From: Ilumatobacteraceae bacterium
GTDB taxonomy: Bacteria > Actinomycetota > Acidimicrobiia > Acidimicrobiales > Ilumatobacteraceae
Assembly: GCA_007122945.1 (NCBI GenBank)
Contig: SKSP01000286.1
Span: 1-6,762 of the forward strand
DNA length: 6,762 nt
Direction: 5' to 3'
A program made the position numbers and the translations under genes. The notes below the pieces were generated by a model. The model searched no databases. It was not told the DNA's origin and worked only from the letters and a program-made list of their open reading frames with translations. The number at the start of each line of letters is the position of its first letter. Within the stretch, counting starts at the first letter, position 1. This document shows, one piece after another, positions 1-5,035 of this stretch.

Positions 1-548
1 AACCCGTCGTGGGCCCCGGTGTCCACACTCTCCAGCAGTGCCGTCCCGTCGACGTCACCGGTCTCCGACACGGTGTCGGCCGACATCGTCCCGATCGGTT
101 CCACGACGTCCGGGGTCTCCTCGACACCGTCGGTCTCGAGTGCTTCGATGGCGTCGCGCAACGCGACACGATCGACGGGATCGACCACACCGGTCGCGTC
201 GAGATCCTCGACGGACTCCTGGAACTCGATCGTCGCAGCCTCGGTCTGCGGACCGAACCATCCGTCGACCACGATCGGATAGCTGTCGGACCCCGACAGC
301 CGCAACCAGTCGTTCAGACGGTCCTGCCACCACTCCACCAGCTGATCCCGATCACCGATCTCCAACGGCGGTGCACCGGGCTCGTCCTCGTTCTCCCTCT
401 CGTCGTCGGTTTCGTCGGTCTGGGTCACGAACCGGGTGCCCTCTCGGTCGCCGGGCCGGGGCTCGGTCGCCTCGGCCGTGCCGGCCGTCGCCGAGAACAG
501 TGCTGCACCAGCGAACAAGGCGACGAGACGGTGGGGCGTGCCATTCAT
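1..548 (-). CDS. Secreted peptidoglycan-binding (PGB_1-like) protein, C-terminus beyond the window
   Basis: This frame is open from an ATG at 548 to the left edge (182 codons, no stop). The ATG has a strong Shine-Dalgarno: GAGGAGGA lies at 556-563 on the minus strand, 7 bases upstream. Residues 1-25 look like a signal peptide (basic start, hydrophobic core LVALFAGAALFSATAGTA, likely cleavage after TAGTA). Residues 26-62 are an acidic, low-complexity linker rich in D, E and T. Residues about 67-134 resemble a PG_binding_1 fold, with the motif VDGWFGPQTEAATIEFQ at 94-110 followed by GVVDPVDRVAL. This family binds cell-wall peptidoglycan and usually targets an attached enzyme domain. The visible part after residue 135 is acidic and of no family I recognise. 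The gene lies 123 bp downstream of an L,D-transpeptidase on the same strand, which fits a shared role in wall remodelling. What the missing C-terminus does cannot be told. Confidence 0.8.
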   Translation of the reverse strand, partial: MNGTPHRLVALFAGAALFSATAGTAEATEPRPGDREGTRFVTQTDETDDERENEDEPGAPPLEIGDRDQLVEWWQDRLNDWLRLSGSDSYPIVVDGWFGPQTEAATIEFQESVEDLDATGVVDPVDRVALRDAIEALETDGVEETPDVVEPIGTMSADTVSETGDVDGTALLESVDTGAHDG

Positions 549-561
549 TGCGAAGTCCTCC

Positions 562-605
562 TCGTCGTGGAAGTTGTCGTGGAAGTCGTCGTGAAGTCGT
601 CGTGG
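562..605. repeat. 12-bp tandem repeat upstream of the peptidoglycan-binding gene
   Basis: On the plus strand the unit TCGTCGTGGAAG occurs at 562-573, as TTGTCGTGGAAG at 574-585, as an 11-base version lacking one G at 586-596, and as a partial TCGTCGTGG at 597-605. On the coding (minus) strand the units read CTTCCACGACGA and run directly into the Shine-Dalgarno, which looks like a diverged extra copy. The array therefore sits in the probable 5' untranslated leader. It could be slippage-prone spacer DNA, a repeated protein-binding site, or chance low complexity in GC-rich DNA. The 123-bp spacer holds no other structure I could support, and I saw no convincing -35/-10 pair in it. Confidence 0.6.
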
Positions 606-671
606 CTCGTCGAGAGGACGCGTACCCGCACGGCGCACTGGCTACACAGGATTTCCGAGGCAGCTGTGGGA

Positions 672-1445
672 TCAGGGGAGCACCACCACCCGGGTGCCGA
701 TGGGCGCCCACCCCCACAGGTAGATGGCGTCGTCGGTGGCCTGGCGGACGCAGCCCGCCGATCGTGGTCGGCCGAGCTCGGCCTCGCTCTGGACCGGATC
801 GCCGGTGTTCTGGTCGACCGGGATCTCGTGGAAGCCGATGTTGTCGCCGGCCGGGCCCGTGGTGAACCGCACCATGAAGCGCCAGACGATGTCGGGATCG
901 GCGAGGCTGAACGAGGTCTCCGAACGCGAGAAGACCTCGTACTCGCCGGGCGTCGGCAGATTCGGTGACCGGCTGCCCGACACGAGGTAGGTCCGCTCGA
1001 CCACCTCGTTCCCGGTCACGAGCCACACCCGCTGGTCCGCCTTCGAGTACACGATCCGGCGACCCTTACCCGAGTTCGCCGGGACCTGCACCGGCGGCGG
1101 GACCGTCGTCGTCGTGGTGGTGGTGGTGGGTGCCGGTGGCGGGTCGGTGAGCTGGAGCCGCTCACCCAGACGTTCCGCCGTGGCGTCCGCCGTCGCCGGC
1201 GTGTGGATCGGCGGGCCTCCGGACACGGCGTCCTCGCAACAGCTGCACGCCGCGCCGTCACCCGTCGCCCCGGGGGACATCGCGACGCCCGTCGCGACCC
1301 CCGTCACACGGTCACCAGAGGCCGCGCCACCTCCCGCGGCGAACATCGCACTTCCGACGGCCGCCATCACGGCCAGCAGCGCGATCCAGATGCCCCAGGC
1401 GACGCGGGTCCCAGCGACGTGATCCGAGTTCGTCGTGACCGCCAT
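672..1445 (-). CDS. L,D-transpeptidase (YkuD-fold catalytic domain), membrane-anchored
   Basis: The 257-residue protein probably forms 3-3 (L,D) cross-links or attaches proteins to peptidoglycan outside the membrane. A hydrophobic segment at about 16-36 is an uncleaved anchor or signal. It is followed by a flexible region with a cysteine cluster ACSCC (66-70) and a Pro/Thr linker (102-120) with eight consecutive threonines. The catalytic domain runs from about 129 to 257. It begins IVYSKADQRVWLV, typical of YkuD domains, and contains IGFHEIP (catalytic-type His206) and RPRSAGCVR (Cys232 nucleophile). The usual SHGC signature reads SAGC here, so the second histidine is replaced by alanine. The protein ends soon after the domain, as expected. 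The ATG at 1445 has only a weak upstream purine stretch (GGGGTAG). It diverges from the hydrolase gene and precedes a peptidoglycan-binding protein gene. Family assignment is firm; the physiological substrate is unknown. Confidence 0.88.
   Translation of the reverse strand: MAVTTNSDHVAGTRVAWGIWIALLAVMAAVGSAMFAAGGGAASGDRVTGVATGVAMSPGATGDGAACSCCEDAVSGGPPIHTPATADATAERLGERLQLTDPPPAPTTTTTTTTVPPPVQVPANSGKGRRIVYSKADQRVWLVTGNEVVERTYLVSGSRSPNLPTPGEYEVFSRSETSFSLADPDIVWRFMVRFTTGPAGDNIGFHEIPVDQNTGDPVQSEAELGRPRSAGCVRQATDDAIYLWGWAPIGTRVVVLP
1104..1127 (-). repeat. Threonine-codon trinucleotide run in the L,D-transpeptidase linker
   Basis: Eight consecutive threonine codons (residues 107-114), a run of ACC followed by a run of ACG, sit between proline-rich stretches. 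They form the flexible spacer between the membrane anchor and the catalytic domain. Runs of this kind can change length by replication slippage without shifting the frame, altering how far the enzyme reaches into the wall. Confidence 0.7.
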
Positions 1446-1478
1446 GCGAAAGATCTACCCCGAACCACCACTCACGAC

Positions 1479-1515
1479 ACGTGCCGGCGATACCGCTGCC
1501 GCCGCACCGGCACGT
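1479..1515. repeat. Inverted repeat in the divergent spacer (9-bp arms, 19-bp gap)
   Basis: ACGTGCCGG at 1479-1487 is the exact reverse complement of CCGGCACGT at 1507-1515. The element lies 34-70 bases upstream of the L,D-transpeptidase start and about 60 bases upstream of the -35 box of the hydrolase promoter. It could be a regulator operator shared by the two divergent genes or a hairpin in the transpeptidase leader. In DNA this GC-rich a 9-bp match is modest evidence. Confidence 0.45.
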
Positions 1516-1537
1516 CGAGCAGCCTTTCGCGAGGTAC

Positions 1538-1564
1538 GGCGCTCGTCGTGGGCGCTCGTCGTGG
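1538..1564. repeat. 14-bp direct repeat upstream of promoter P1
   Basis: GGCGCTCGTCGTGG occurs at 1538-1551 and again at 1551-1564, sharing one base. The second copy ends 10 bases before the -35 box of P1, a position where activators often bind. It could equally be a small slippage duplication. No counterpart was seen in front of the related promoter P2. Confidence 0.4.
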
Positions 1565-1574
1565 ACGGGAGCCG

Positions 1575-1603
1575 TTGATCGCCACCATCGTCGCGCCTAT
1601 CGT
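1575..1603 (+). promoter_or_regulatory. Sigma70-type promoter P1 for the alpha/beta hydrolase
   Basis: A -35 box TTGATC (1575-1580) and a -10 box TATCGT (1598-1603) are separated by exactly 17 bases. Each matches consensus at 4 of 6 positions, including TTGA and the TAnnnT core. Transcription would start near 1609-1612, leaving a leader of about 36-40 bases. The strongest support is that both boxes, the 17-base spacing and most of the spacer are repeated in front of the related hydrolase remnant (4875-4903, minus strand). Confidence 0.65.
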
Positions 1604-1647
1604 GCGCGGCAGAGGGAGCTGCGGGCGGCACGTGTGCGAAGGGGTCC

Positions 1648-2481
1648 ATGATGACTGCAGAGACGATCCATCGAACCGTCTCCGCTGACGGGACCGAGGT
1701 CGCCGGCCGAGTCGTGGGCCAGGGCCCACCGCTGGTCCTGCTCCACGGTTCGCTGTACAGCGGCGAGACCGCGTTCGACGGTCTGCTCCCCCATCTGACC
1801 GACCGGTACACCTGTTTCCTGCCGAGCACGCGCGGCCGTGGGCTGAGCGCCGAGGCCGACGAGTACCGTCCGGAGCGTCTGCTCGAAGACGTGACGGCCT
1901 ACGTCGACAGCATCGGCCAGCCCGTGCCGGTGTTCGGCTGGTCTCAGGGTGGGATGCTGGCGCTCGGCGCCGCGGCATCCAGCGATGCGGTGTCGTCGGT
2001 CATCGCCTACGAGCCGGCGGTCCTCGAGGAGTTCGACGAGGAGTTCATGGACGGCTTCACCGACACGATGGAGCACATGGCCCTCGAGGTCGAGCAGGGT
2101 CGCCCGGCAGAGGCGGCGCGTATGTTCTTGGGCCTGATGCTCAACGACGACGAGTTCGAGGCCTTCGTCGCCGAGGGTCTCCACGAGGTCGCCGCGCCGT
2201 GCGTTCCTGCCGATCTCCGTGAGTTCGAGGACCTCGATCCCGACGGGCCGAGCCTGACCGATCCCGACCTGCTGGCCACCATCACGGTTCCCGTGTTGTT
2301 GTTGCAGGGCGATCGCACGCCGGCCGTGTTCGAGCGCGGCAACCGGCACGTGGTCGAGCACGCACCCACTGCCGAGAACCGGATCATCCCCGGCGCCGGG
2401 CACGGAGGCCCGGGGCTCGTACCCGAGCCCGTCGCTCGTCAGCTGATCAGCTTCCTCCAGGGCACCCCTGAGCCTGCCTGA
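1648..2481 (+). CDS. Alpha/beta-fold hydrolase
   Basis: A 277-residue cytoplasmic-type serine hydrolase with no signal peptide. The fold shows an N-terminal strand pair (VSADGTEVAGRVVGQGPPLVLLHG), the oxyanion-hole motif LLHGS (31-35), the nucleophile elbow FGWSQGG (GxSxG, Ser99), a cap-like acidic helical insert at about 123-200, a probable acid residue in LLLQGDRT (Asp222), and the catalytic His252 in GAGHGG. Length and motif order fit a complete enzyme hydrolysing an ester, lactone, epoxide or similar bond; the substrate cannot be deduced. Two adjacent ATGs exist: AAGGGG at 1639-1644 is 3 bases from 1648 and 6 bases from 1651, so 1651 may be the real start. Promoter P1 lies directly upstream. 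The last 74 codons have an inverted paralogous copy at 4590-4814, almost identical over a 114-base central tract. The gene converges with the methyltransferase gene across a 50-bp gap. Confidence 0.85.
   Translation: MMTAETIHRTVSADGTEVAGRVVGQGPPLVLLHGSLYSGETAFDGLLPHLTDRYTCFLPSTRGRGLSAEADEYRPERLLEDVTAYVDSIGQPVPVFGWSQGGMLALGAAASSDAVSSVIAYEPAVLEEFDEEFMDGFTDTMEHMALEVEQGRPAEAARMFLGLMLNDDEFEAFVAEGLHEVAAPCVPADLREFEDLDPDGPSLTDPDLLATITVPVLLLQGDRTPAVFERGNRHVVEHAPTAENRIIPGAGHGGPGLVPEPVARQLISFLQGTPEPA
2326..2439 (+). repeat. Left arm of a 114-bp near-perfect inverted repeat (inside the hydrolase gene)
   Basis: These bases encode hydrolase residues from VFERGNRHV to EPVAR. They match the reverse complement of 4632-4745 at 113 of 114 positions; the single difference is A/G at 2375. 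Weaker homology continues on both sides: about 53 of 69 bases over 2257-2325 and about 33 of 42 up to the stop codon. It also runs a few bases beyond the stop. Confidence 0.9.
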
Positions 2482-2531
2482 CCGAACGCCTCGCCGAGCG
2501 GTGGTTCGAGGGGTCGGTGGGGTGCTGTACG

Positions 2532-3344
2532 TCAGGCGACCCGAGCGCGCAGGGCGAGCATGGTCACCGATGGTGGCAGCCCGTCGGACAGCGCGGCGCG
2601 GGCGCTGGTGTGCAGCGCGGCGCGGGTGTCGGGATCGAGACCGGCGACGAAGCCGATCGTGTGGGGCATGTTGAGCCGCCACGCCACGGCGACGTCGGGG
2701 TCGTCGAGGCCGGCGTCCACCGCGACGCGGTCGACGCACGCGTCGGTGAGTCCGGCCGCCAGCGCGACCTCGAGGAGTGCGCCGGGGGCGCCGGTGCGGT
2801 CGGCGATGTCGGCTTTGAACGTCGCGTACCACCCAGGGCGGCGGTAGCCGAACTGCTCGAGGGTGGTCTCCACGACGGCCTTGGCCGGATGGTCGGCGCC
2901 GCTGGGGAACGTGCTGGCCAGGATCCAGCCACCGCTGCGGGTGACGCGGCGGCACTGGGCCAGGACGGCCCCGGGGTCGGGCGCGTGGTTCAGGCTGAAC
3001 GCGGCGACGACGGCGTCGAAGGTCGAGTCGTGGAAGGGCAACGCCGCGGCGTCGCCGACGACACCTGGTGGGCGGTCGTGCTTGCGGTGGGCGAGCATGC
3101 TGTGGGCGAGGTCGATGGCGACGGGCCGGGCGCCAGCAGCGCTCAACACGTCGGAGGCGACTCCGGTTCCGGCTCCGAGGTCGAGGACGCGTCGGCCGGC
3201 CAGGCGCGACGGACCCGCCGCGACGAGTGCTGCGGCGAGGCGGTGGTACAGCAGGGCGGGGCCGGACGCCCACCACTCGGCGCCGTCCTCGTAGGCATCG
3301 CGGATCTCGGCCACCAGTCGGCGGTCGGCGGCGGCGTCATCCAC
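2532..3344 (-). CDS. Class I SAM-dependent methyltransferase
   Basis: A 270-residue soluble enzyme that should transfer a methyl group from S-adenosylmethionine. Motif I VLDLGAGTG is at 53-61, the ribose-binding acidic residue is Asp78 in VAIDLA, motif III GDAAALPF is at 98-105, and FDAVVAAFSLNH (109-120) with RSGGWILAS corresponds to the later Rossmann strands. This is the Methyltransf_11/25 pattern typical of small-molecule methyltransferases. The C-terminal 120 residues (GYRRPGWYATF and onward) would shape an acceptor site that I cannot assign. It starts with GTG at 3344, 3 bases after the kinase stop. Its Shine-Dalgarno GAGGAG (3354-3359) lies inside the last codons of the kinase gene with a 9-base spacer, so translation is probably coupled. 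The stop at 2532 faces the hydrolase stop 50 bp away. The adjacent kinase suggests modification of a shared substrate, but this is inference. Confidence 0.87.
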   Translation of the reverse strand: MDDAAADRRLVAEIRDAYEDGAEWWASGPALLYHRLAAALVAAGPSRLAGRRVLDLGAGTGVASDVLSAAGARPVAIDLAHSMLAHRKHDRPPGVVGDAAALPFHDSTFDAVVAAFSLNHAPDPGAVLAQCRRVTRSGGWILASTFPSGADHPAKAVVETTLEQFGYRRPGWYATFKADIADRTGAPGALLEVALAAGLTDACVDRVAVDAGLDDPDVAVAWRLNMPHTIGFVAGLDPDTRAALHTSARAALSDGLPPSVTMLALRARVA

Positions 3345-3347
3345 CGT

Positions 3348-4418
3348 TCACAGCTCCTCGATGCCTTCGGCGGCGCGATCCCGCCACCACGCGAGTTCCT
3401 CGTCGTCGCCCAGCGCCTTCTCCCAGCCGAACAACAGCAGGATGCCGAGCAGCGACAACCCGACCTGGCGATCCCACCAGCCGCCCGTGTCGACACCGTG
3501 GCGCTCGAGGGCGCCTCGGTGCGCGTCGAGCGTGGCTTCCTTGCTCTGGGGCAGGCGCGCCCGGTTGAGGCAGAGATAGTGGGCGATGTCGGCGCACGCC
3601 GGCGCGACCCCGGGGATCGCCCAGTCGAGCAGGATGGTCCGCCCGTCGGCATGACGGCCGAGGTTTCCGGCCTTCCAGTCGCCGTGGATCAGCGTCTGTG
3701 GCGTGCTCTCCAGCGCAGCGACCAGCGGGGTCGGGTCTTCGTGGAGCGCGAAGACGACCTCGGCGGTCTCGGGCGCTCGGCTCGCGAAGCGCTCCCACCC
3801 CTCGGGCATCAGCTCCGTGGGTATCGGATCGGTGTTGCCGCGAGCCTGTTCGGCCCTGGCGAGGCTCGGGCCGAACCACGTGAAGCGCACCGACAGCGGC
3901 AACAACCCGATCGTGTCGCGCCAGTCCCAGAAGGCTGCGTGCAGCTGGGCCATGTGGTCGACGAAGGCCAGGTGTGCTCCGAGGCCCAGGGCGGCATCGC
4001 CCTCGGGGACGAGCCACGCGCTCACGTCCCGCATCACCAGCACCGCGCCGCGGCCGTCGGGGCGGTCGTCCCAGGCGGCGCCGACGAGCGCATGGTCGAT
4101 GCACGCGGGCAGGTGATCGAGCCAGCCGTGGCGCAACAGCGTCACCGGTCGGCAGTCGACATCGCCGGTGGCGCGCATCACCCAGTCGTCCTCCCGGTGC
4201 AGGTACTTGAGCACGTAGGGCTCGCCGTCGACGACGACACGCTCGAGGCGGGCACCCGTCTTACCGTCGTCGTGGGCGAGCGGTTCACCGTGCACGGGGG
4301 ATCCGAAGAACGCCGCGAGCGAGGGCGCGATGCGGCGGTCGGCATCCGGCCCGTGGAGATCCGGACGGTCGATGTGGGCGCGCACGTTTCCTCCGCGAGC
4401 GCTCGGCGGAGTGGTCAT
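3348..4418 (-). CDS. APH-family phosphotransferase (small-molecule kinase)
   Basis: Numbered from the ATG at 4418 the protein has 356 residues and an aminoglycoside-phosphotransferase/choline-kinase-like fold. N-lobe VVVDGEPYVLKYL carries the probable ATP-binding Lys71, GAVLVMRDV (about 124-132) looks like the hinge, and HMAQLHAAFW (155-164) is a typical C-lobe helix. The catalytic loop LIHGDWKAGN (243-252) holds Asp247 and Asn252, and ILLDWAIPG carries the metal-binding Asp265. The loop reads HGDW rather than the common HGDL/HGDH of resistance enzymes, so resistance is not implied. The substrate is unknown. Three starts are possible. ATG 4418 overlaps the stop of a 22-codon upstream ORF as ATGA. 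GTG 4385 has GGAGG four bases upstream (4390-4394). GTG 4532 has no Shine-Dalgarno and would add a low-complexity, Arg-rich extension. The gene is the first full-length member of a likely operon with the methyltransferase. Confidence 0.83.
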   Translation of the reverse strand: MTTPPSARGGNVRAHIDRPDLHGPDADRRIAPSLAAFFGSPVHGEPLAHDDGKTGARLERVVVDGEPYVLKYLHREDDWVMRATGDVDCRPVTLLRHGWLDHLPACIDHALVGAAWDDRPDGRGAVLVMRDVSAWLVPEGDAALGLGAHLAFVDHMAQLHAAFWDWRDTIGLLPLSVRFTWFGPSLARAEQARGNTDPIPTELMPEGWERFASRAPETAEVVFALHEDPTPLVAALESTPQTLIHGDWKAGNLGRHADGRTILLDWAIPGVAPACADIAHYLCLNRARLPQSKEATLDAHRGALERHGVDTGGWWDRQVGLSLLGILLLFGWEKALGDDEELAWWRDRAAEGIEEL

Positions 4419-4483
4419 GACCGGACGAGCGGGACCGCGCCCGCCATCTGTTGTCGCTCGGCGATGACGCCGGCTCCGGACAT
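4415..4483 (-). CDS. Possible 22-codon leader ORF coupled to the kinase gene
   Basis: An ATG at 4483 is preceded by GAGAGGAA (AGGAA at 4489-4493) with a 5-base spacer, a better ribosome site than that of the kinase ATG at 4418. The frame runs 22 codons, beginning MSGAGVIAERQQ and ending PLVRS, and its TGA overlaps the kinase ATG as ATGA, the usual arrangement for termination-reinitiation coupling. The peptide resembles no family I know, has no membrane segment and shows no run of one amino acid as in classical attenuators. It may be a translational leader for the kinase, or chance, especially if the kinase really starts at 4385. Confidence 0.38.
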   Translation of the reverse strand: MSGAGVIAERQQMAGAVPLVRS

Positions 4484-4551
4484 GGTGCTTCCTCTCGTGT
4501 CGGCGGTGCGGGCCGATCGTCGGGCCGCGCACAGGCGTGCTTCCGGCTCGG

Positions 4552-4568
4552 CCCCGGCGTGGCCGGGG
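4552..4568 (-). terminator. GC-rich hairpin between the hydrolase remnant and the kinase operon
   Basis: CCCCGGC at 4552-4558 pairs perfectly with GCCGGGG at 4562-4568 around a 3-base loop. It lies 22 bases after the stop of the hydrolase remnant and about 70 bases before the leader ORF. No run of T follows on the minus strand, so it is not a textbook intrinsic terminator. It could be a weak terminator inherited from the paralogous hydrolase, a pause site or a 5' UTR structure in a transcript from P2. Confidence 0.4.
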
Positions 4569-4589
4569 GGTTGCAGGGCTGGCGTTCGC

Positions 4590-4850
4590 TCAGGCCGGCT
4601 CGGCAGCGCCCTGGAGGAGGCTGACGAGCTCACGAGCGACGGGCTCGGGTACGAGCCCCGGGCCTCCGTGCCCGGCGCCGGGGATGATCCGGTTCCCGGC
4701 AGTGGGTGCGTGCTCGACCACGTGCCGGTTGCCGCGCTCGAACACGGGTGTCGTGCGATCGCCGCGCAGGAGCGGGACGGGCACCTCGACGGTGGCCAGC
4801 AGATCGGGATCGGTCGCGGAACAGCCCCGTCCCGTGTGGCGACACGAAAC
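4590..4850 (-). pseudogene. Truncated alpha/beta hydrolase paralogue (C-terminal 74 codons only)
   Basis: From 4814 down to the TGA at 4590 this strand encodes TDPDLLATVEVPVPLLRGDR, then VFERGNRHVVEHAPTAGNRI and an ending AAEPA. It is collinear, without indels, with residues 204-277 of the hydrolase at 1648-2481. It keeps the equivalents of the acid Asp222 and His252. The codons for the first ~203 residues, including the oxyanion hole and Ser99, are absent. Immediately upstream (about 4843-4907) lies sequence homologous to the promoter and leader of the intact gene. An internal deletion of roughly 620 bp therefore joined leader to C-terminus. No good start codon with a Shine-Dalgarno opens this frame; the GTG at 4784 is internal. 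It cannot be an active hydrolase, though a short peptide might be made. The stretch 4815-4842 is the junction and matches neither side clearly. Confidence 0.8.
4632..4745 (-). repeat. Right arm of the 114-bp near-perfect inverted repeat (inside the hydrolase remnant)
   Basis: This is the reverse-complement partner of 2326-2439, with one mismatch in 114 bases. The two arms enclose about 2.2 kb holding the kinase and methyltransferase genes. Flanking homology is much lower on both sides, so the high identity is confined to this tract. Confidence 0.9.
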
Positions 4851-4874
4851 GCCTGCATCTCCTTCTCGCCGCGG

Positions 4875-4903
4875 ACGATAGGCGCGACGACGGCGGCGAT
4901 CAA
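4875..4903 (-). promoter_or_regulatory. Promoter P2, duplicated version of P1, reading toward the kinase operon
   Basis: On the minus strand TTGATC (4898-4903) and TATCGT (4875-4880) are 17 bases apart. The boxes are identical to those of P1, and the spacer differs at only two bases. AGCCG just upstream of the -35 and about 30 bases after the -10 are also related. The first gene-like sequence downstream is the broken hydrolase, then the kinase and methyltransferase, so P2 may now serve those two genes with a leader of roughly 400-450 bases. I saw no better promoter between 4419 and 4590. Confidence 0.6.
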
Positions 4904-4979
4904 CGGCTGTGCGTGCGCGTGCCGGTCGGGATCCCGCGACGACTCACCGGTCAGCGGCCGCTGCGGCGCGAGCGATGTC

Positions 4980-5015
4980 GCATCCTCGACCGGTGTGGCA
5001 TCCTCGACCGGTGTG
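4980..5015. repeat. Perfect 18-bp tandem duplication upstream of P2
   Basis: GCATCCTCGACCGGTGTG occurs at 4980-4997 and again at 4998-5015 without mismatch or gap. Each unit contains the palindrome ACCGGT. The array lies in the 132-bp spacer between the acyl-CoA ligase stop and P2, 77-112 bases upstream of the P2 -35 box. Another CACCGGT core lies nearby at 4946-4952. It may be a regulator binding array or a recent replication duplication. The rest of 4908-5035 shows no gene; CGGACGTCCG at 5022-5031 is a small palindrome just past the ligase stop. Confidence 0.7.
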
Positions 5016-5035
5016 ACCTTCCGGACGTCCGCGCC

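Noticed and set aside
9..968. Open frames on the plus strand over the left-end genes
   Set aside because: They are antisense to the peptidoglycan-binding and L,D-transpeptidase genes, which have recognisable domains, a signal peptide and (for the first) a strong ribosome site.
2482..2531. Possible terminator between the convergent hydrolase and methyltransferase genes
   Set aside because: Only a 5-bp stem (CCTCG/CGAGG) around a long loop can be drawn and there is no T-run on either strand.
1597..3276. A 559-codon open frame on the minus strand
   Set aside because: It crosses the hydrolase in antisense and the methyltransferase in a different frame, is arginine/proline-rich, and shows no motif.
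4419..4532. N-terminal extension of the kinase to a GTG at 4532
   Set aside because: There is no Shine-Dalgarno, the extra 38 residues are Arg/His-rich low complexity, and they overlap the leader and hairpin region.
2326..4745. Composite transposon or insertion sequence bounded by the inverted repeats
   Set aside because: The arms are parts of a hydrolase coding sequence, there is no transposase, and no target-site duplication was seen.
4415..4903. A 162-codon minus-strand frame across the hydrolase remnant, starting within P2
   Set aside because: It reads the remnant in the wrong frame. The similarity of its first residues to a peptide upstream of the intact hydrolase is explained by the duplicated promoter DNA.
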